Part shown: piece after piece, positions 46,129 to 58,200 of the stretch | Position numbering within the stretch: the stretch's first letter is position 1 | Layout of the letters: each line of letters begins with the position of its first letter | NCBI RefSeq assembly: GCF_932526225.1 | Contig: NC_064043.1 | Span: forward strand, 8,051,501-8,115,500 | From: Nematostella vectensis | Lineage: Eukaryota; Cnidaria; Anthozoa; Actiniaria; Edwardsiidae | DNA length: 64,000 nucleotides | Reading direction: 5' to 3' | Position numbers and translations under genes: made by a program | Notes under the pieces: model-generated | What the model saw: only the letters and a program-made list of their open reading frames with translations | Database searches by the model: none | Told to the model about the DNA's origin: nothing

Positions 46129-48416
46129 ATGTTTCTTTTGAGAAAATCGAGGTACTTCTGTGCTTCGGGCCCGTCTATTATTGATAAAGCTCTTTTGTTA
46201 CAAAAATCAAGTGAGTTTTGTGGAGCTGTTTCCCAAGGTCAACACACGGCGTGTAGGAGCAGTTTTTCTCCTAGTCTGCGAGACTTGAGCGAAGCGGATA
46301 GGTTGTTTAGGAACATCGGCCCAAAAACAGCGCTTGCTGGGTCATTTATGAAAATATATGACGAAGAAAAACTAGAGCCACTTCCCGAGGTATTGCGTTC
46401 TTTTCATATTCATAGTTTCTGTCATGTTGTGGGGGGGGGGGGGGGGGGGGGGGGTTCCATGTCAACAGTTTACAATTACTGTTGATAATCTGTTCTTGTT
46501 TTTAACATATAATGCTTTGCAGATCGCTTTGGTGGGAAGAACAAGTGTTGGGAAATCTTCGTTAATAAATGCACTTCTTAACCAGAAGAAGCTTGCAAGA
46601 ACATCGAAACGCCCAGTAAGAACTAGAACTATACTAGGAATATCTTTAAAAGGCTCGGAATATCTTTCAATGATCCGAGCTATGGTTAAGACACTAGTGT
46701 TTTGTGATTTCAACTTGAGAGTTTACAAGTTTTTTTTAATTGTGGACAATTTCATGAACATAGTTTAAGAGCATACACAATTCTGGAGATTGATTGTAAA
46801 AAAACAACATAATTTTTGGTAGAGAGAGATTAAGTGGATTATTCTTCTAAACAACACAAATGCATAACCTTGAGTCATTTCAGCTCTGGTCACCTGACTG
46901 CGCATTCAATTAATTAATATCATGTTATCTCCACAGGGACACACCAGACATATCAACTTGTTCAATGTTGGCTCCAGATTCCACATCGTCGACTTGCCTG
47001 GATATGGCTATGTTGAGAGGGTTGGCCCGGGTAGCCATCATTTTGTTCAGGTCGTCGAGAGATACTTAAAGCAACGCACAGGAAAACAGTACGGCAAAGT
47101 CCTTTGTTAAACAGGAACCTCTCCATCTCACTGACCTGAATTATGGACAATTTATTATTTAAAAAGGGAAGGGTTTGGGTTAAAATTTACTCAAATAAGT
47201 AATTTTTTTTCAATGCTTCCGACTAAAAATTCAGCTTTAGGTCACCTTTTTGTATATTCAAGGCCTCCCCATTTGCCAATGAAAAACTTTACCACCCCCC
47301 CCCCCCCTAATCCCCTACATAAAGCCCCCCTCCCTTTTTAATGACCAGATGATAGAGATGATGATGATACACACACACATCTCTTACCAGGTGCTTATAG
47401 CTCCCTTGGCCGCCAAAAGTGGGTCATTTCTTATTGTAGGATCAGTAAATACTATCTTTTTTCTTTGTGACAGTATCTTGCTTTTAGTACTCTTTTCCTA
47501 TTCTTGAAGACGTCTGTTTATACAGAGATGCCAGTGTAATCTTTTTTCTGCTAGTCAGAGAATTTCAAAACTGGGTTTGTTACAGGTTGAAGAGTGTATG
47601 CTTGCTTATTGATGGTGAAGTTGGCATCAAGATCAATGATTTGGTTGCTATAGAGATGCTAGAGGAATTTAACACCCCCTTTCAAGTAAGTTTGATTGTG
47701 ATAATCATAGTGTATGCTCAAGGGTGAAAACACTTTTTAACTTGGGGGGCTCCATTTAATCCCCAATGTTTGGTAGAGGAAGACAGGGGAATACAAATGG
47801 GTACTGCACCCATCCCCAGTTCACATACATGTGCTTGCAAAGAACATAACCTTGCTAAGCCCATGGCTTTTGCTTGAAAAAATCATCCTGACTCCATCCT
47901 TGCAACGACCCTGTTCGAAACATGGGGTCTACTCTGGTGTAAGAACCATTCCAGAGGACACCTTTGAGTCCAGCTCTATATTCATCAAGATTCGTTCTAC
48001 CAAACAAAAGAAGCTTTGTGACGCAACTTGTGCACAATCCACAATCCTGTTACACTAGAGTACAGTCCAGACTAGGGCTTTCTATGTAGTGGAGCCAAAA
48101 AGAATGTGTAAAGCCTTGAAAATTTTCTGACCATTCTGCGTGGATTCTCAGATTGTTTTGACAAAGATGGATAAAGTAAGTAAAGACTCATGGATGCTAG
48201 TGGCCTCAAACATTCAACAGAGGGTGGACAAGCTATCAAATATCTGCTACCCTCATGTTTTCCCAATAAGGTATGCTCTAATATCGTGCTTTTAGATCAT
48301 ATGCAAGAGAATTTGAAAATACAATTGATATTTGTTTTGTTTTCAGCGTAAAAGATAAAACTGGACTTTCGGAACTTAGATATTTTCTTGGTTTGAACGT
48401 TGGTATTTTCTACTAA
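46129..48416 (+). CDS. GTPBP8: GTP-binding protein 8 (EngB/YihA-type mitochondrial GTPase)
   Basis: Bacterial EngB acts in large-ribosomal-subunit assembly; animal GTPBP8 is mitochondrial and linked to mitoribosome assembly. Exons: 46129-46389, 46523-46615, 46937-47088, 47586-47685, 48152-48175, 48221-48270, 48347-48416. Phases close, giving 249 aa. The N-terminus [14 protein letters not shown] is short, basic and hydrophobic, as expected for a mitochondrial presequence. G motifs in order: G1 GRTSVGKS at 92-99, a switch region [12 protein letters not shown]3 DLPG at 137-140, G4 TKMD at 206-209, and G5 PIS at 225-227. The ATG at 46129 is the first in the frame. G4 is encoded by a separate 24-nt microexon. 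A G24 homopolymer lies in intron 1. The gene is divergent from THOC2 and convergent with the cadherin. Confidence 0.93.
46431..46454 (+). repeat. G24 homopolymer in GTPBP8 intron 1
   Basis: An uninterrupted run of 24 guanines, 42 bp after the exon 1 donor and 68 bp before exon 2. Confidence 0.97.
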
Positions 48417-48671
48417 TGAAGACAGTTGAAGAATTTTGATGTTCAGGGCAAACAGGTTCAAGAGCCCATGGAAATGCAGTATAAGAATTTGAAAGGCTGC
48501 ATAGTCTCTTAAATTATGTTTTGGGATCCAGTGGTTGGCCGTAAGAAACTGGGCTGGGGAACCACAGAAAACCGAATCACAGAAACTTGATAGCACACGA
48601 AGAACTAGGCTGGTTAGGAAGCGTTGTATCCGTGACGCTGTCACGCAAGTGAGTTATGCGCATGCATAGTT

Positions 48672-48677
48672 AATAAA
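48672..48677 (+). terminator. Candidate polyadenylation signal of GTPBP8
   Basis: AATAAA 256 bp after the GTPBP8 stop codon. Based on position only. Confidence 0.4.
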
Positions 48678-49078
48678 GTTGCCTGACCTCATGGTCAGTC
48701 ATTGTTTAACCAATATGGCATCTTGTTCACTTACTTGAAGTCGTCAGGTCTAAACTATAACAGTGGTGTTAGAGCATTAGCCATTACCACACAGCAATCC
48801 AAAGTCTTGAATATCTTGCTACTAGTTACTTTCCAATTTAAACGGATTTTGGTCATTCGCATCGGGTTCCAAATTTGTTGGTTATACTTTATGTATCTTT
48901 TGCTGGCATATAGAACATATGCTGTTTTTTATATGCATGTGACCAGAATCGCTAAAAGTTTGCATCAACAAACAACCCACAAAAAATATTGGTAAGACAA
49001 TAAAGACTTCGGATAGGACATTTGGTTCCTAGTTAAAACAAAACGAAAGACAAACATCATTTATATATTGAAAGTTAT

Positions 49079-49084
49079 TTTATT
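49079..49084 (-). terminator. Candidate polyadenylation signal of the cadherin
   Basis: AATAAA on the minus strand, about 950 bp after the cadherin stop codon. Based on position only. Confidence 0.35.
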
Positions 49085-50035
49085 AATCTTTTAAAACGGT
49101 CTGCATTTGTACAAATATATAGCTATGCAATGCATATATCTCACATGTACATACACGATGAAGTCGCTATCAATTATAAAAGCTTTGTATGTAATACGAA
49201 AGTTGGGAAGTCGTGATCAACAATAAAAACTGAATAGTGTGGTGGATTTAGTCAACTGCGCTCTCCTTCTCAGCTACCCAAACCCAGCCACTTAAGTTGA
49301 AGTGACTTACTTATTACCGTGGTGATAATTTTAAAAAAAATCTGACAATAAGCTGCACACATTATTTATGTGGCAATGAACATGTTAACTATTTGCTTCC
49401 TTGGCTATGTTAAAAAAAGAAGTACAACTAAATATATATACCTACAAAGGCCGAGTTTACAGTCTGGATGAAGTCTAAATAAATAACCATCGTCACACCA
49501 ATATCATAAAACGCTAGGCTATATTTATGCTATGTCATACAATATGCACAAAAGTTTAAGTTAATACTATGACTTTGCTTGCAAATGCAGCAATGTTTAT
49601 AGATCTCTAGAATGTATCTCTGTATAAAAATAGTCTTTTCTATTTTATCACTCCATATATCGAGCAGCAAGTACGAAATGTGTGTAAGAGTTAATGGTAC
49701 ATCTGATGAATACAGTAAAAAAAGTCGAAGTGAGGAACGTACTGAACTGAAAGTCTCAATGCATGTGTGATGATACTTAGAGGTTCCTACATACTCTACC
49801 CAGCATGTATTGCAGTCATTTTTATCTGTAAAAAGAGCCAAATACTCCAAACTTAGAAACGTTTTTGCATGATTTTCTACTGTTAAGCGTTAAACGTTTA
49901 AGAATATATATGGCTCTGGAGTTGGACCTATTTAAGAATACTTGGTAATTAGGATATACCTAGAGTATCTTCCCCCACGGCACTAAATACGCGAGTCATC
50001 CATGTATTCTTCGCGCAGTTTCTTTGGCCTGTCAA

Positions 50036-52246
50036 TCATACATATTCCTCCTCATTCTCAGGCTCCTCCCCCTCTTCGTCAGGCAGCTCGGCGATGTCTT
50101 TATACACTCCTCGGAGGTTATGGTATCTCAGACCCCAGTTGAGCACATCGTCCCAGTTAAACGCATCACTCGTACCGTTCACAGGTCGCTGTGTGAACCT
50201 ATTAGCTATCACTAGCTCATCCTCACTAAGGTTAAGCGTGTTGTGAGACCCGTGCTGTGGTGTCCCCACATGGGGTGGGTTAGTAAGCTTATTGAATACC
50301 ATGCTCCCGTGGGGGGTCCCGTGCTGCTCCACCTCCTCAGCTTTACTCGTGGGTTTCTCATCGAAATCGAACTCGCTACAGGTAAATGTATCATCGGAGC
50401 TTTCACTCGAGCTGTCCGCACGCTCCATCAGGCTAGATAACTTGTCGTCCATGGTCGGGGCGTCCTCGCTAGACGTCGATACTGCGTCAAGGAAGCTCCC
50501 AGAAGGCGGATTTCTACTTTGTTGGCGAATGCGTTCGATCTCCGCGGGTGAGAGTCCTGGCATTTCCCTCCGCAACATACTGTCCTTAAAGTTACTGGGC
50601 TCATACTGATAACTTGCCTCGCTTTGACCTATACTAGCAACCTCGATGTCGTAATAATCGAGTCGCTCCGAGTTATTATCAATGTCAGACCTAGGCCACG
50701 TGTCGGAGAAGTCTTGTGGCTCCTCGCTACTTGTGGTATCCATAGAATTTGTTCTCCATTTGCGATGGGGGTGCAAGTGAGAAGGACCTCGGTTGCGCGG
50801 ATCGGAGCGATGCGGGCCGAACTGTCGTCTATCCAGCACCTGTCGCGCGAGGGAGCCGGGTGCATTTCGTGGTGTGCGTGTGCGTGGCCTGCGTGGAGCA
50901 GGAGCTCGATAATTTTGCTCAATTGGAGTACTCTGTTTAATCACTTGGTGAAGCTGCTCACTGCTCCCGTGGTTAATTTGGTCTCTACTCCCGTGGTTAA
51001 TGTGGTCTCTACTCCCGTGGTTAATGTGGTCTCTACTCCCGCGATTTATCCGGTCCCTACTTCCATGATTCGAGTGTTGATTTAACCGATCCCTACTCCC
51101 GTGGTTAATATGCTCTCTACTGGCATGGTTTATCCGGTCCCTACTGCTGTGTTTAGACGCGAAGTCGTTTCTAATTATGAACTCCCCGACGTCGGATTCA
51201 GAAAAGCCGTGATCTATCCTCTCGTCCGACTTGGTCAACTTGATCTGGTAATCCTCTGGAGCGCCGACATTATGTATCACAATGTTCTTACTCTCGTCCG
51301 TCGAGGAGTGAAGATGCATGGATTTCTGGGAAGGATTTCTGATCACTACTCCGCTATCGTCGCTACTGTGCGATGGAGAAGTCCGCTGGGACGCATCTTG
51401 TAAGTCAGTGGGCGGGCAGATGTCTTCACAGTGGTTTGCGTCATAGTCTGATTGCTTTTTTAGGCGTCTCTGGCGCCGCACAGCTACCACTCCAACCAAG
51501 AGTGCTATTATTACCACCGCAAGAAACACTCCCGCAGCGATAATCCCCACATTGGTGGAGTTATCAGCACTCGCTCTTCTACCAGCAGTGACGCACACCC
51601 TCCCCCCTGCGCCGTCCCCTAAGCAATCGTACCCCTCCCCGCACGGGTTGAGTTGACAGGCAAGGGGGATCGAGCAGAGCGCGCCCGTGTAGTTCCCGAC
51701 GCACACGCAGAGGAAAGTCTCGTCCTTCTGCGGTTTGCAGGTTGCGTTGTTCTTGCATGGGTCTGGTTGACAGGGAGCGGCGCTCACGCACGTGTAGCTA
51801 TCCCAGTCTTCATAACATGCCGTCTTCTCCTTGTTGTTCGCGCATGGGCTGGACTGACACTGGCCGCTGGTCACACAGCCCTCGGTTACGGCTCCGCCCC
51901 GCGCCTCCGCGGACAAAAATCTATTGGGGCCGTTCATTGGGGTATTCACGCCGTTAATCTTCAGATCCTCCATGCATCCTTTGAACTTCTCTAGCGTGAC
52001 ACCAGACGGGACTTGCGTTGCTCCTCCTAGGGACCACTGGCGGATGTTAGCGCCGAGAAAATTGTGTGGCGTGACGGCGAATTCGCGTTGCGTGAATTCC
52101 GTTCCTGTGGCTAGCCTGATAGTCCTGGCGTCACGCTCTAATGTCACGTTCTGCCAGTTGCCGTTAGTGACGTCTAAGGTGGTGACGGTTAAGGTCTGCG
52201 AGGCTTCGCCCGCGCGGAACGAGTAAGTGACCTTTCCAGAGGCGAT
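50036..52246 (-). CDS. Cadherin last exon: LamG end, EGFs, membrane span, cytoplasmic tail
   Basis: Encodes 736 aa. The second LamG ends with [12 protein letters not shown]. Three EGF-like cysteine clusters follow. The transmembrane helix is [20 protein letters not shown], followed by a basic stop-transfer RRQRRLKK. The tail of about 480 aa contains [12 protein letters not shown], then a translated tandem repeat (HGSRDxIN), Ser-rich acidic stretches ([18 protein letters not shown]) and [21 protein letters not shown] clear p120-catenin core motif is not visible. The acidic C-terminus ends in EEEYV, a possible PDZ ligand. The stop is at 50036-50038. Confidence 0.9.
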   Translation of the reverse strand: MASGKVTYSFRAGEASQTLTVTTLDVTNGNWQNVTLERDARTIRLATGTEFTQREFAVTPHNFLGANIRQWSLGGATQVPSGVTLEKFKGCMEDLKINGVNTPMNGPNRFLSAEARGGAVTEGCVTSGQCQSSPCANNKEKTACYEDWDSYTCVSAAPCQPDPCKNNATCKPQKDETFLCVCVGNYTGALCSIPLACQLNPCGEGYDCLGDGAGGRVCVTAGRRASADNSTNVGIIAAGVFLAVVIIALLVGVVAVRRQRRLKKQSDYDANHCEDICPPTDLQDASQRTSPSHSSDDSGVVIRNPSQKSMHLHSSTDESKNIVIHNVGAPEDYQIKLTKSDERIDHGFSESDVGEFIIRNDFASKHSSRDRINHASREHINHGSRDRLNQHSNHGSRDRINRGSRDHINHGSRDHINHGSRDQINHGSSEQLHQVIKQSTPIEQNYRAPAPRRPRTRTPRNAPGSLARQVLDRRQFGPHRSDPRNRGPSHLHPHRKWRTNSMDTTSSEEPQDFSDTWPRSDIDNNSERLDYYDIEVASIGQSEASYQYEPSNFKDSMLRREMPGLSPAEIERIRQQSRNPPSGSFLDAVSTSSEDAPTMDDKLSSLMERADSSSESSDDTFTCSEFDFDEKPTSKAEEVEQHGTPHGSMVFNKLTNPPHVGTPQHGSHNTLNLSEDELVIANRFTQRPVNGTSDAFNWDDVLNWGLRYHNLRGVYKDIAELPDEEGEEPENEEEYV

Positions 52247-55200
52247 CTGAAAGTGATAACAACAAAGAATCAAGCTGAGAAACTTACCGCGATAGTCTTT
52301 TCAATAAAAGCCCTTAAAGTGTAGTAAGAAGTTAGTGCCTAAAATGCAACGAGTCATTCTTTTATCGGTATTTAAAAAATCCGTCCAATTGCACCTTGAA
52401 AGCCTTGTCAATGCTAGTACCATCAAGCGCCAAGATACCAAGGTGCAATGGAACCAGTCACTGTCATTGACATTTTAGTGCAATTAAAAGCCATACAACT
52501 GTCGTACCTGTACGATGGTGTAATCCGCAGAGCTGTCCTGAGCGAGAAGAAGCAGACCATTTTGACGAGTACGAAAACGAATAGAGAATTCCTCGCGGTC
52601 CGAGGACACTGCTCGTCTCTCCCGACCCACGGAGACCTGGCGCCGACTCGCGTGACGTAATCTCACGTAATCTGTTAGTACCGAGTCTACCGCGCGTCTT
52701 TTTCTGGCCGAAACGGGCTGGCGCTTGTTCAACTTTTCGCTGCGGCGGTAGCTCTCTTTGAACGTCAACACGAGGTAGCTGGTGGAGCTGAACCGGAAGG
52801 CTTCCATCGCTGTAATAAAATATGTTTTGATAAATATAAGTATTGGGGGACACCTATCGCGAAGGGGATTAATTAATTCGTTAATTCGAAACCTCAAGGA
52901 GTTAGGGAAGGTAGTTGGAGTAGAAATAACTGAAAATTAGTCACTAGAGAAGTTCTAGTCGAGTCATTTGACGTATAACGACAAAATCATTTTGAGGCCA
53001 TTTGGTGTGCACCGTCATTCTCAATCATATGATTACAAATTAATGTTGAATTTTCAACAAAACTACATTCTGTACATTTTGCAGAAAAGAGGAATACAAA
53101 TCTTGAAATGCATTCAAATTTTTCTTGGGTTGGTGCAAATTTTCATTAAGAAGGAAAACATAAAACTTCGGTCAACGAGCCACGTTCAACTCAACAACCT
53201 ACCTTTAAGGGATAGACGGGATAGAAGTCTGGAGATTCCTATATTATAGTTCCCGGCCCCAGGGAACCTATAACTACATTTGCAAACTAAATGAAAATGA
53301 TAATACAGCCCTTATAAGGACATACCTTTCTCACAATTGCGGCCGCTAAAACCATCCGGGCATTCGCAATAATAGTCTAACCACGTGTCCACGCAAGTGC
53401 CGCCATTATCGCATGGGCTCCATGTGCACCAGGACTTCCTTGGACAGCGATTCATCACGCCTTCCTTCTCCCGAGCTTCATGCATCTGAAGGCGCGCGCC
53501 GTCAACGTAAAGATCCCGGATGCAGCCCACGAAGTCATGCGTGCGCACGTGTTTACGGGAGTCGGACAGGTAGGCGTCGAAGTCTTTGATGCCACCGACG
53601 AGAAGAGGCGACTGATTCAGCTCTAGTTGACTGTAACAACATAGGGTCAAGATATTGATATTGATATTGATGGAGAAAATGGGAATTCAAGAGTGGGATT
53701 GGTGGAATTACAAAATAGGAAAGTGTTGTAGTAAGCAAATTTTGTAATTAGTCGGATAAACTGTCACAGAAGTTTTTATTATACGTGTAGGCTTGGACGG
53801 GGGGGGGGGGGGGGGGGCGCTCAAAGTAATGAGAGTATGTGGCCTAGTTGGTGTTGCTTTTTATAGAAGTTAATTGTTAGAGAGGTTAGGTACATGGATA
53901 GTATCTTTCTGTTTCTCGGCCCTGAATTTGACTTGTTGTAAGCTTACTAGAAGCTTGTGTTCCTCATTTCTCGGGATTGACATTTTTATTAACATAATAG
54001 GGTTTTAAATGTGAAGCGCTTAGAACATGGTTAGTATAAGCGCTATATCTATTTATTATTTTTATTACTGGGTGCTAGTAGAAACATCGAGAGTGAGAGG
54101 GTGAGAACTGAGTTGAGGAAAGTGAGGGAAATATAGAGAGTTCTATAGGAAAGTTGTTAGAGGTAGTGTCGTTTTAAAAATCGTTTGGCACAGTGTAAAA
54201 TGTTGTTACACTTCAACCACTTACGTGAATCCGCCGTCAACCTCTCCTGTCTTCTTATTTGAGCCATCCACAAGGAGTTCGCCTTTCTGTAAGGGGAGAT
54301 TATAGAATAAGTAAAACTGCAAAACTTACAAAAACTTCTGCGTCAACGAAGCCACATTTCTCTTGCGCACCAGAATAAAATTTTGCTCAAATTTCACATG
54401 CTATGTCACACAGTAATTACTGCAACAACAACAAAAGATCAATATGCTAGTATGTCGTGTATTTTGCAAAAGCGGCAATGAAACAGCAATATGCTTAATT
54501 TCTTGAAAAACCACCTGACCCTCACTTATCCACATATATTGCATAACAATTGTAAAGCATTCCCTTTCTTATTACCGCGCGTTTGTTATGTGAAAAATAC
54601 TGGAACTAATTACGTTACCTTCTTGTCTCTGATGACGGTCACGTGATGCCACTTCCCGTCAGTCACCGCACGATCGCTTTTGATCACCTCCGGGATCCCT
54701 GTGTAGCCGAGATTGTACGAGAACCACAGGTAGCGCTCTACGATTTCAAGCGCGATGAAATCCGCGGCCGCCGCCGGGGTTCCATCAGTGTTATAAAACA
54801 GCAAGCCATTTGGAGACGAGGTGGAGAATTCCATAGTGATGTTATTGTAGGTCTTCTGATTAACGCCTTGGAGTGTAGGGAAGAGCATGTAGGACGCGGG
54901 CTCAAAGCCAAAACTCGAGATTTCACAACGTTCCCCCCGACCGCCGAAATCACAGACACACTCGAACGAGGTCGGTAGATCTTTGCAGGTAGAGTTATAC
55001 ATACAAGGCGAAGATTGACAGTAGTTGATATCAACGTCACAGTTCTGACCAGTATATCCAGGTTTGCAAGTGCAAGTGTACCCCCCAGGCGTGTTGTCAC
55101 ACGCGCTTGCGTGTTTGCAAGGGTTTGTTAAACACTCATCGATGTCGGATTCACACAGGCGGCCCGTGTATCCGGGGATGCATGAGCATTTGAAGGAGCC

Positions 55201-58200
55201 GTTGTTATCAGTGCAAGTCCCTTCATTTCTGCAAGGATTGGGGTTACAATCGTTCACGCTCTCTTCGCATTGGGAACCGGTGAATCCAGGCTTACAGCTA
55301 AGAGAATTAAAATGTAAATTAGAGAATAAGCCACAAGCTACATCTGTAGATAAAGGAAGGAGGTACAAAATACAGGTAAAAAAAACTTTTATGCTTTCCT
55401 GAATGGTGTGGTACCACTAGCTACTGACTGAGATCGGACATATAACCAGGAAAGATATATCAGACAGAATTGACACTTATTGCAGCTACCCAAGGCTGGT
55501 GGAAAACATGCTTTCTCTTTGGATTACAAAACTATAAATACATCTACATTGAACCGAACCGATTGAACCGAACGTTTGGCAAGCAGTCGCTGAATATACT
55601 ACACACACACGTGTCTAACCCTCAATAGCCAATTACATGCTTACCTGCACGTGATTTTCCAAGTGTATCCCGCCGTCACCATAACAACAGGTGTAGAGCT
55701 GACCACGTGACCGCGCCTAGAAGCTTGTATCGCACTACTGCACTCCCCTCCGTTCAGACACTGGTTGCTTGTGGTACAGGGATTGTAGTCTACAGTGGCG
55801 ATGTCTAAAGCACTACTGGAAACTAGTTTGTCCTTTAAATGGCCAGACACTCGATCCCGTATCATCAGCGTCCCTCCTTGGCGCACAGACGCCAGCACGT
55901 CTACTAATCCATCTCCTGAGGAGTCTACACTCATGATCTGTGAGGAGTAACCAGAAGGTAGAGTCGCGTTGACAGCACTAGTGAACTTGTGGTAGGAGTT
56001 GGCCAGGAAGTCCCTGGTATTGGTGTTTCGTAACCGCACCACCACGCCCTGCTGCAACGTCGTCTCCGTGTATCCCAAAAAGCGTAGCGTGATTAGGTAT
56101 GTAACAGCACCCAAGCCATCTGAACCGTTCACGGATAGATCAAACCGGGCGTCCTGGGAATAGGCCAGCGAGCTCAACTCGCAGTTGCCGCGGGGGAAGC
56201 TGAAGATGTTATTCTGCGGGGGGTTTAGTAGTGCACATGTCATAGGGTCATCAATATCCGGGTCATCAGGCCGCACGTCAGCAACCACGCCTCCAAGAAA
56301 CTTGCCCTCGAAGGTATGAACGTAGACGTCACGTGACGTAGCCTTGGGGCGATTGTCGTTCTGGTCCTCGACGTGTATCATGCAGAAGTTGACTGCTGAC
56401 AGCCCGCGGGCGTCAGTCACTTTTATGGAGATGTTATAAGCGTCTTGTTTTTCCCGATCCAGCGACTTAACCGTCGACACTACTCCTGATGACACATTCA
56501 ACCGAAAGCTACCATAATCGGAACCGGAAATACTGTATTTGAATGGACCTCTGTTCGGATCCAGATCGGGGTCCTCGGCATTAAGAGTCATAACTTGGGT
56601 GCCCTGTGGTTTATTTTCCGTCACACGACCAATGCATGGTAACGGAGTCAGGTGGGGTGGGTTGTCATTGATATCGTCCAGCGTAACAACGAGCGTTGCG
56701 TTACCAGTCATAGGAGGCGTGCCGTTGTCGGTAGCTGTCACGGTCAGTCGATACTCGGCGATTGCTTCTCGGTCGAGCTCGGCGGCTGTTCGCACGAATC
56801 CCGTCACGGCATCCATGACGAATGCGTTGCCGGTGTTACCCGCACTGATCCCATACCTAATACTTCTGATATCGCTATCATCATCAACGGCTGTCACGTT
56901 TGTCACGACATGCCCAATGCGTGACCCTTCCGTCACGTGCGCCGAGTAAACACTCTTCAGGAATCGCGGCGGGTCGTTTGCATCCGTGACGGTCACGACA
57001 ATGGTTGCGTGAGCTACACTGGATGGCGTGACAGAGTTCTGAAAGAGGTTTTTGGCGATGACTCGAAGGGTGACAATTCCCGCCCGCTCATTATCAAGGT
57101 CGCCGGACACGCTCAGGGTCCCGGTGTTGGAATCAAGGTCGAACCCCTGTTGATTATCGGACCCCAGTAGGTGGTAGAGGACCACTCCATCCGGACCTTT
57201 ATCCTTATCCGTGGCTGACACCCGCAAAACAGAGTGCCCAATAGGTGCATTCTCCGCGACAGTCGCAGTAAACACAGATTGCACGAAAACAGGTAAAAAC
57301 TCGTTCACACCGGTTATGAGTATGTGGACACTAGCCGGCGGGTCGGCTGTTCTCTGTGGCGAGAGCCCCTCGTCTTTTGCGGCTATCATAAGGAAACTGC
57401 TCATTGTCACTTCGAAATCGAATTCCACTGTTGCACGTATCTCTCCTGTCCTTTCATCAATGACAAACTTATCCTTACCAGACCCCCCTAGGATGCTATA
57501 CCGGACGGATTGTTGGCCACGTTCGTCCCGGTCGGTGGCCCGCACGCTGCACACCACGACTGACCGCGGTGTGGTGTTCTCGGCTAGCTCACACCGGTAC
57601 TCAATTGGTGAGAAGACAGGGTTGTTGTCGTTCACGTCCCGCAAGGTGATCCGCACTGTCGCGTAGCTCGTCTTGGGTTCCTTCCCTCCGTCTGTCGCCG
57701 ACACGTTCAGCGAATAATTCTCTTGGTGTTCATAGTCTAGAGGCTTCGATACGTAGAGAGAACCATTCGTTAGCCCGATTCCAAAATACTCTTGTGAATT
57801 CCCAGCAATGATATCATAAGAGATCTCCCCATTGCGCCCGAAGTCCCTATCGGTAGCGGTGACAGTTAACAGTGCGCTCCCTACCGCGATGTCTTCATTT
57901 TCACTCGTCTGATAAACCGCTTTGCTGAACACAGGCGGGTGTAAATTTCGCTCAGTCACCTCCACGTACACGCCGGCAGTGTCCGACATTTTTGGCTGGC
58001 CCATGTCCGAAGCTCGGACACGGATGTAATAAGTCTTGTTGACATCATCTCTGAGGCTGCTGGCGATAAGCACCTCCCCTGTTTCGGGAGCCACCCTGAA
58101 CCTCCCTGTCCCGTTTCCGCTTATCGCCTCATAACGAACTAGCGCATTTGGACCGTAATCAAACTTGTCCACTGCCTCCACCCGGCCAATGCTGACGCCA

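Larger units (their letters stand above)
48417..50035. other. Intergenic region between convergent GTPBP8 and the cadherin
   Basis: No gene is supported. AATAAA at 48672-48677 could end GTPBP8. On the minus strand AATAAA at 49084-49079 could end the cadherin transcript, giving a 3' untranslated region of about 950 bp. Small open frames here show no recognisable similarity. Confidence 0.55.
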
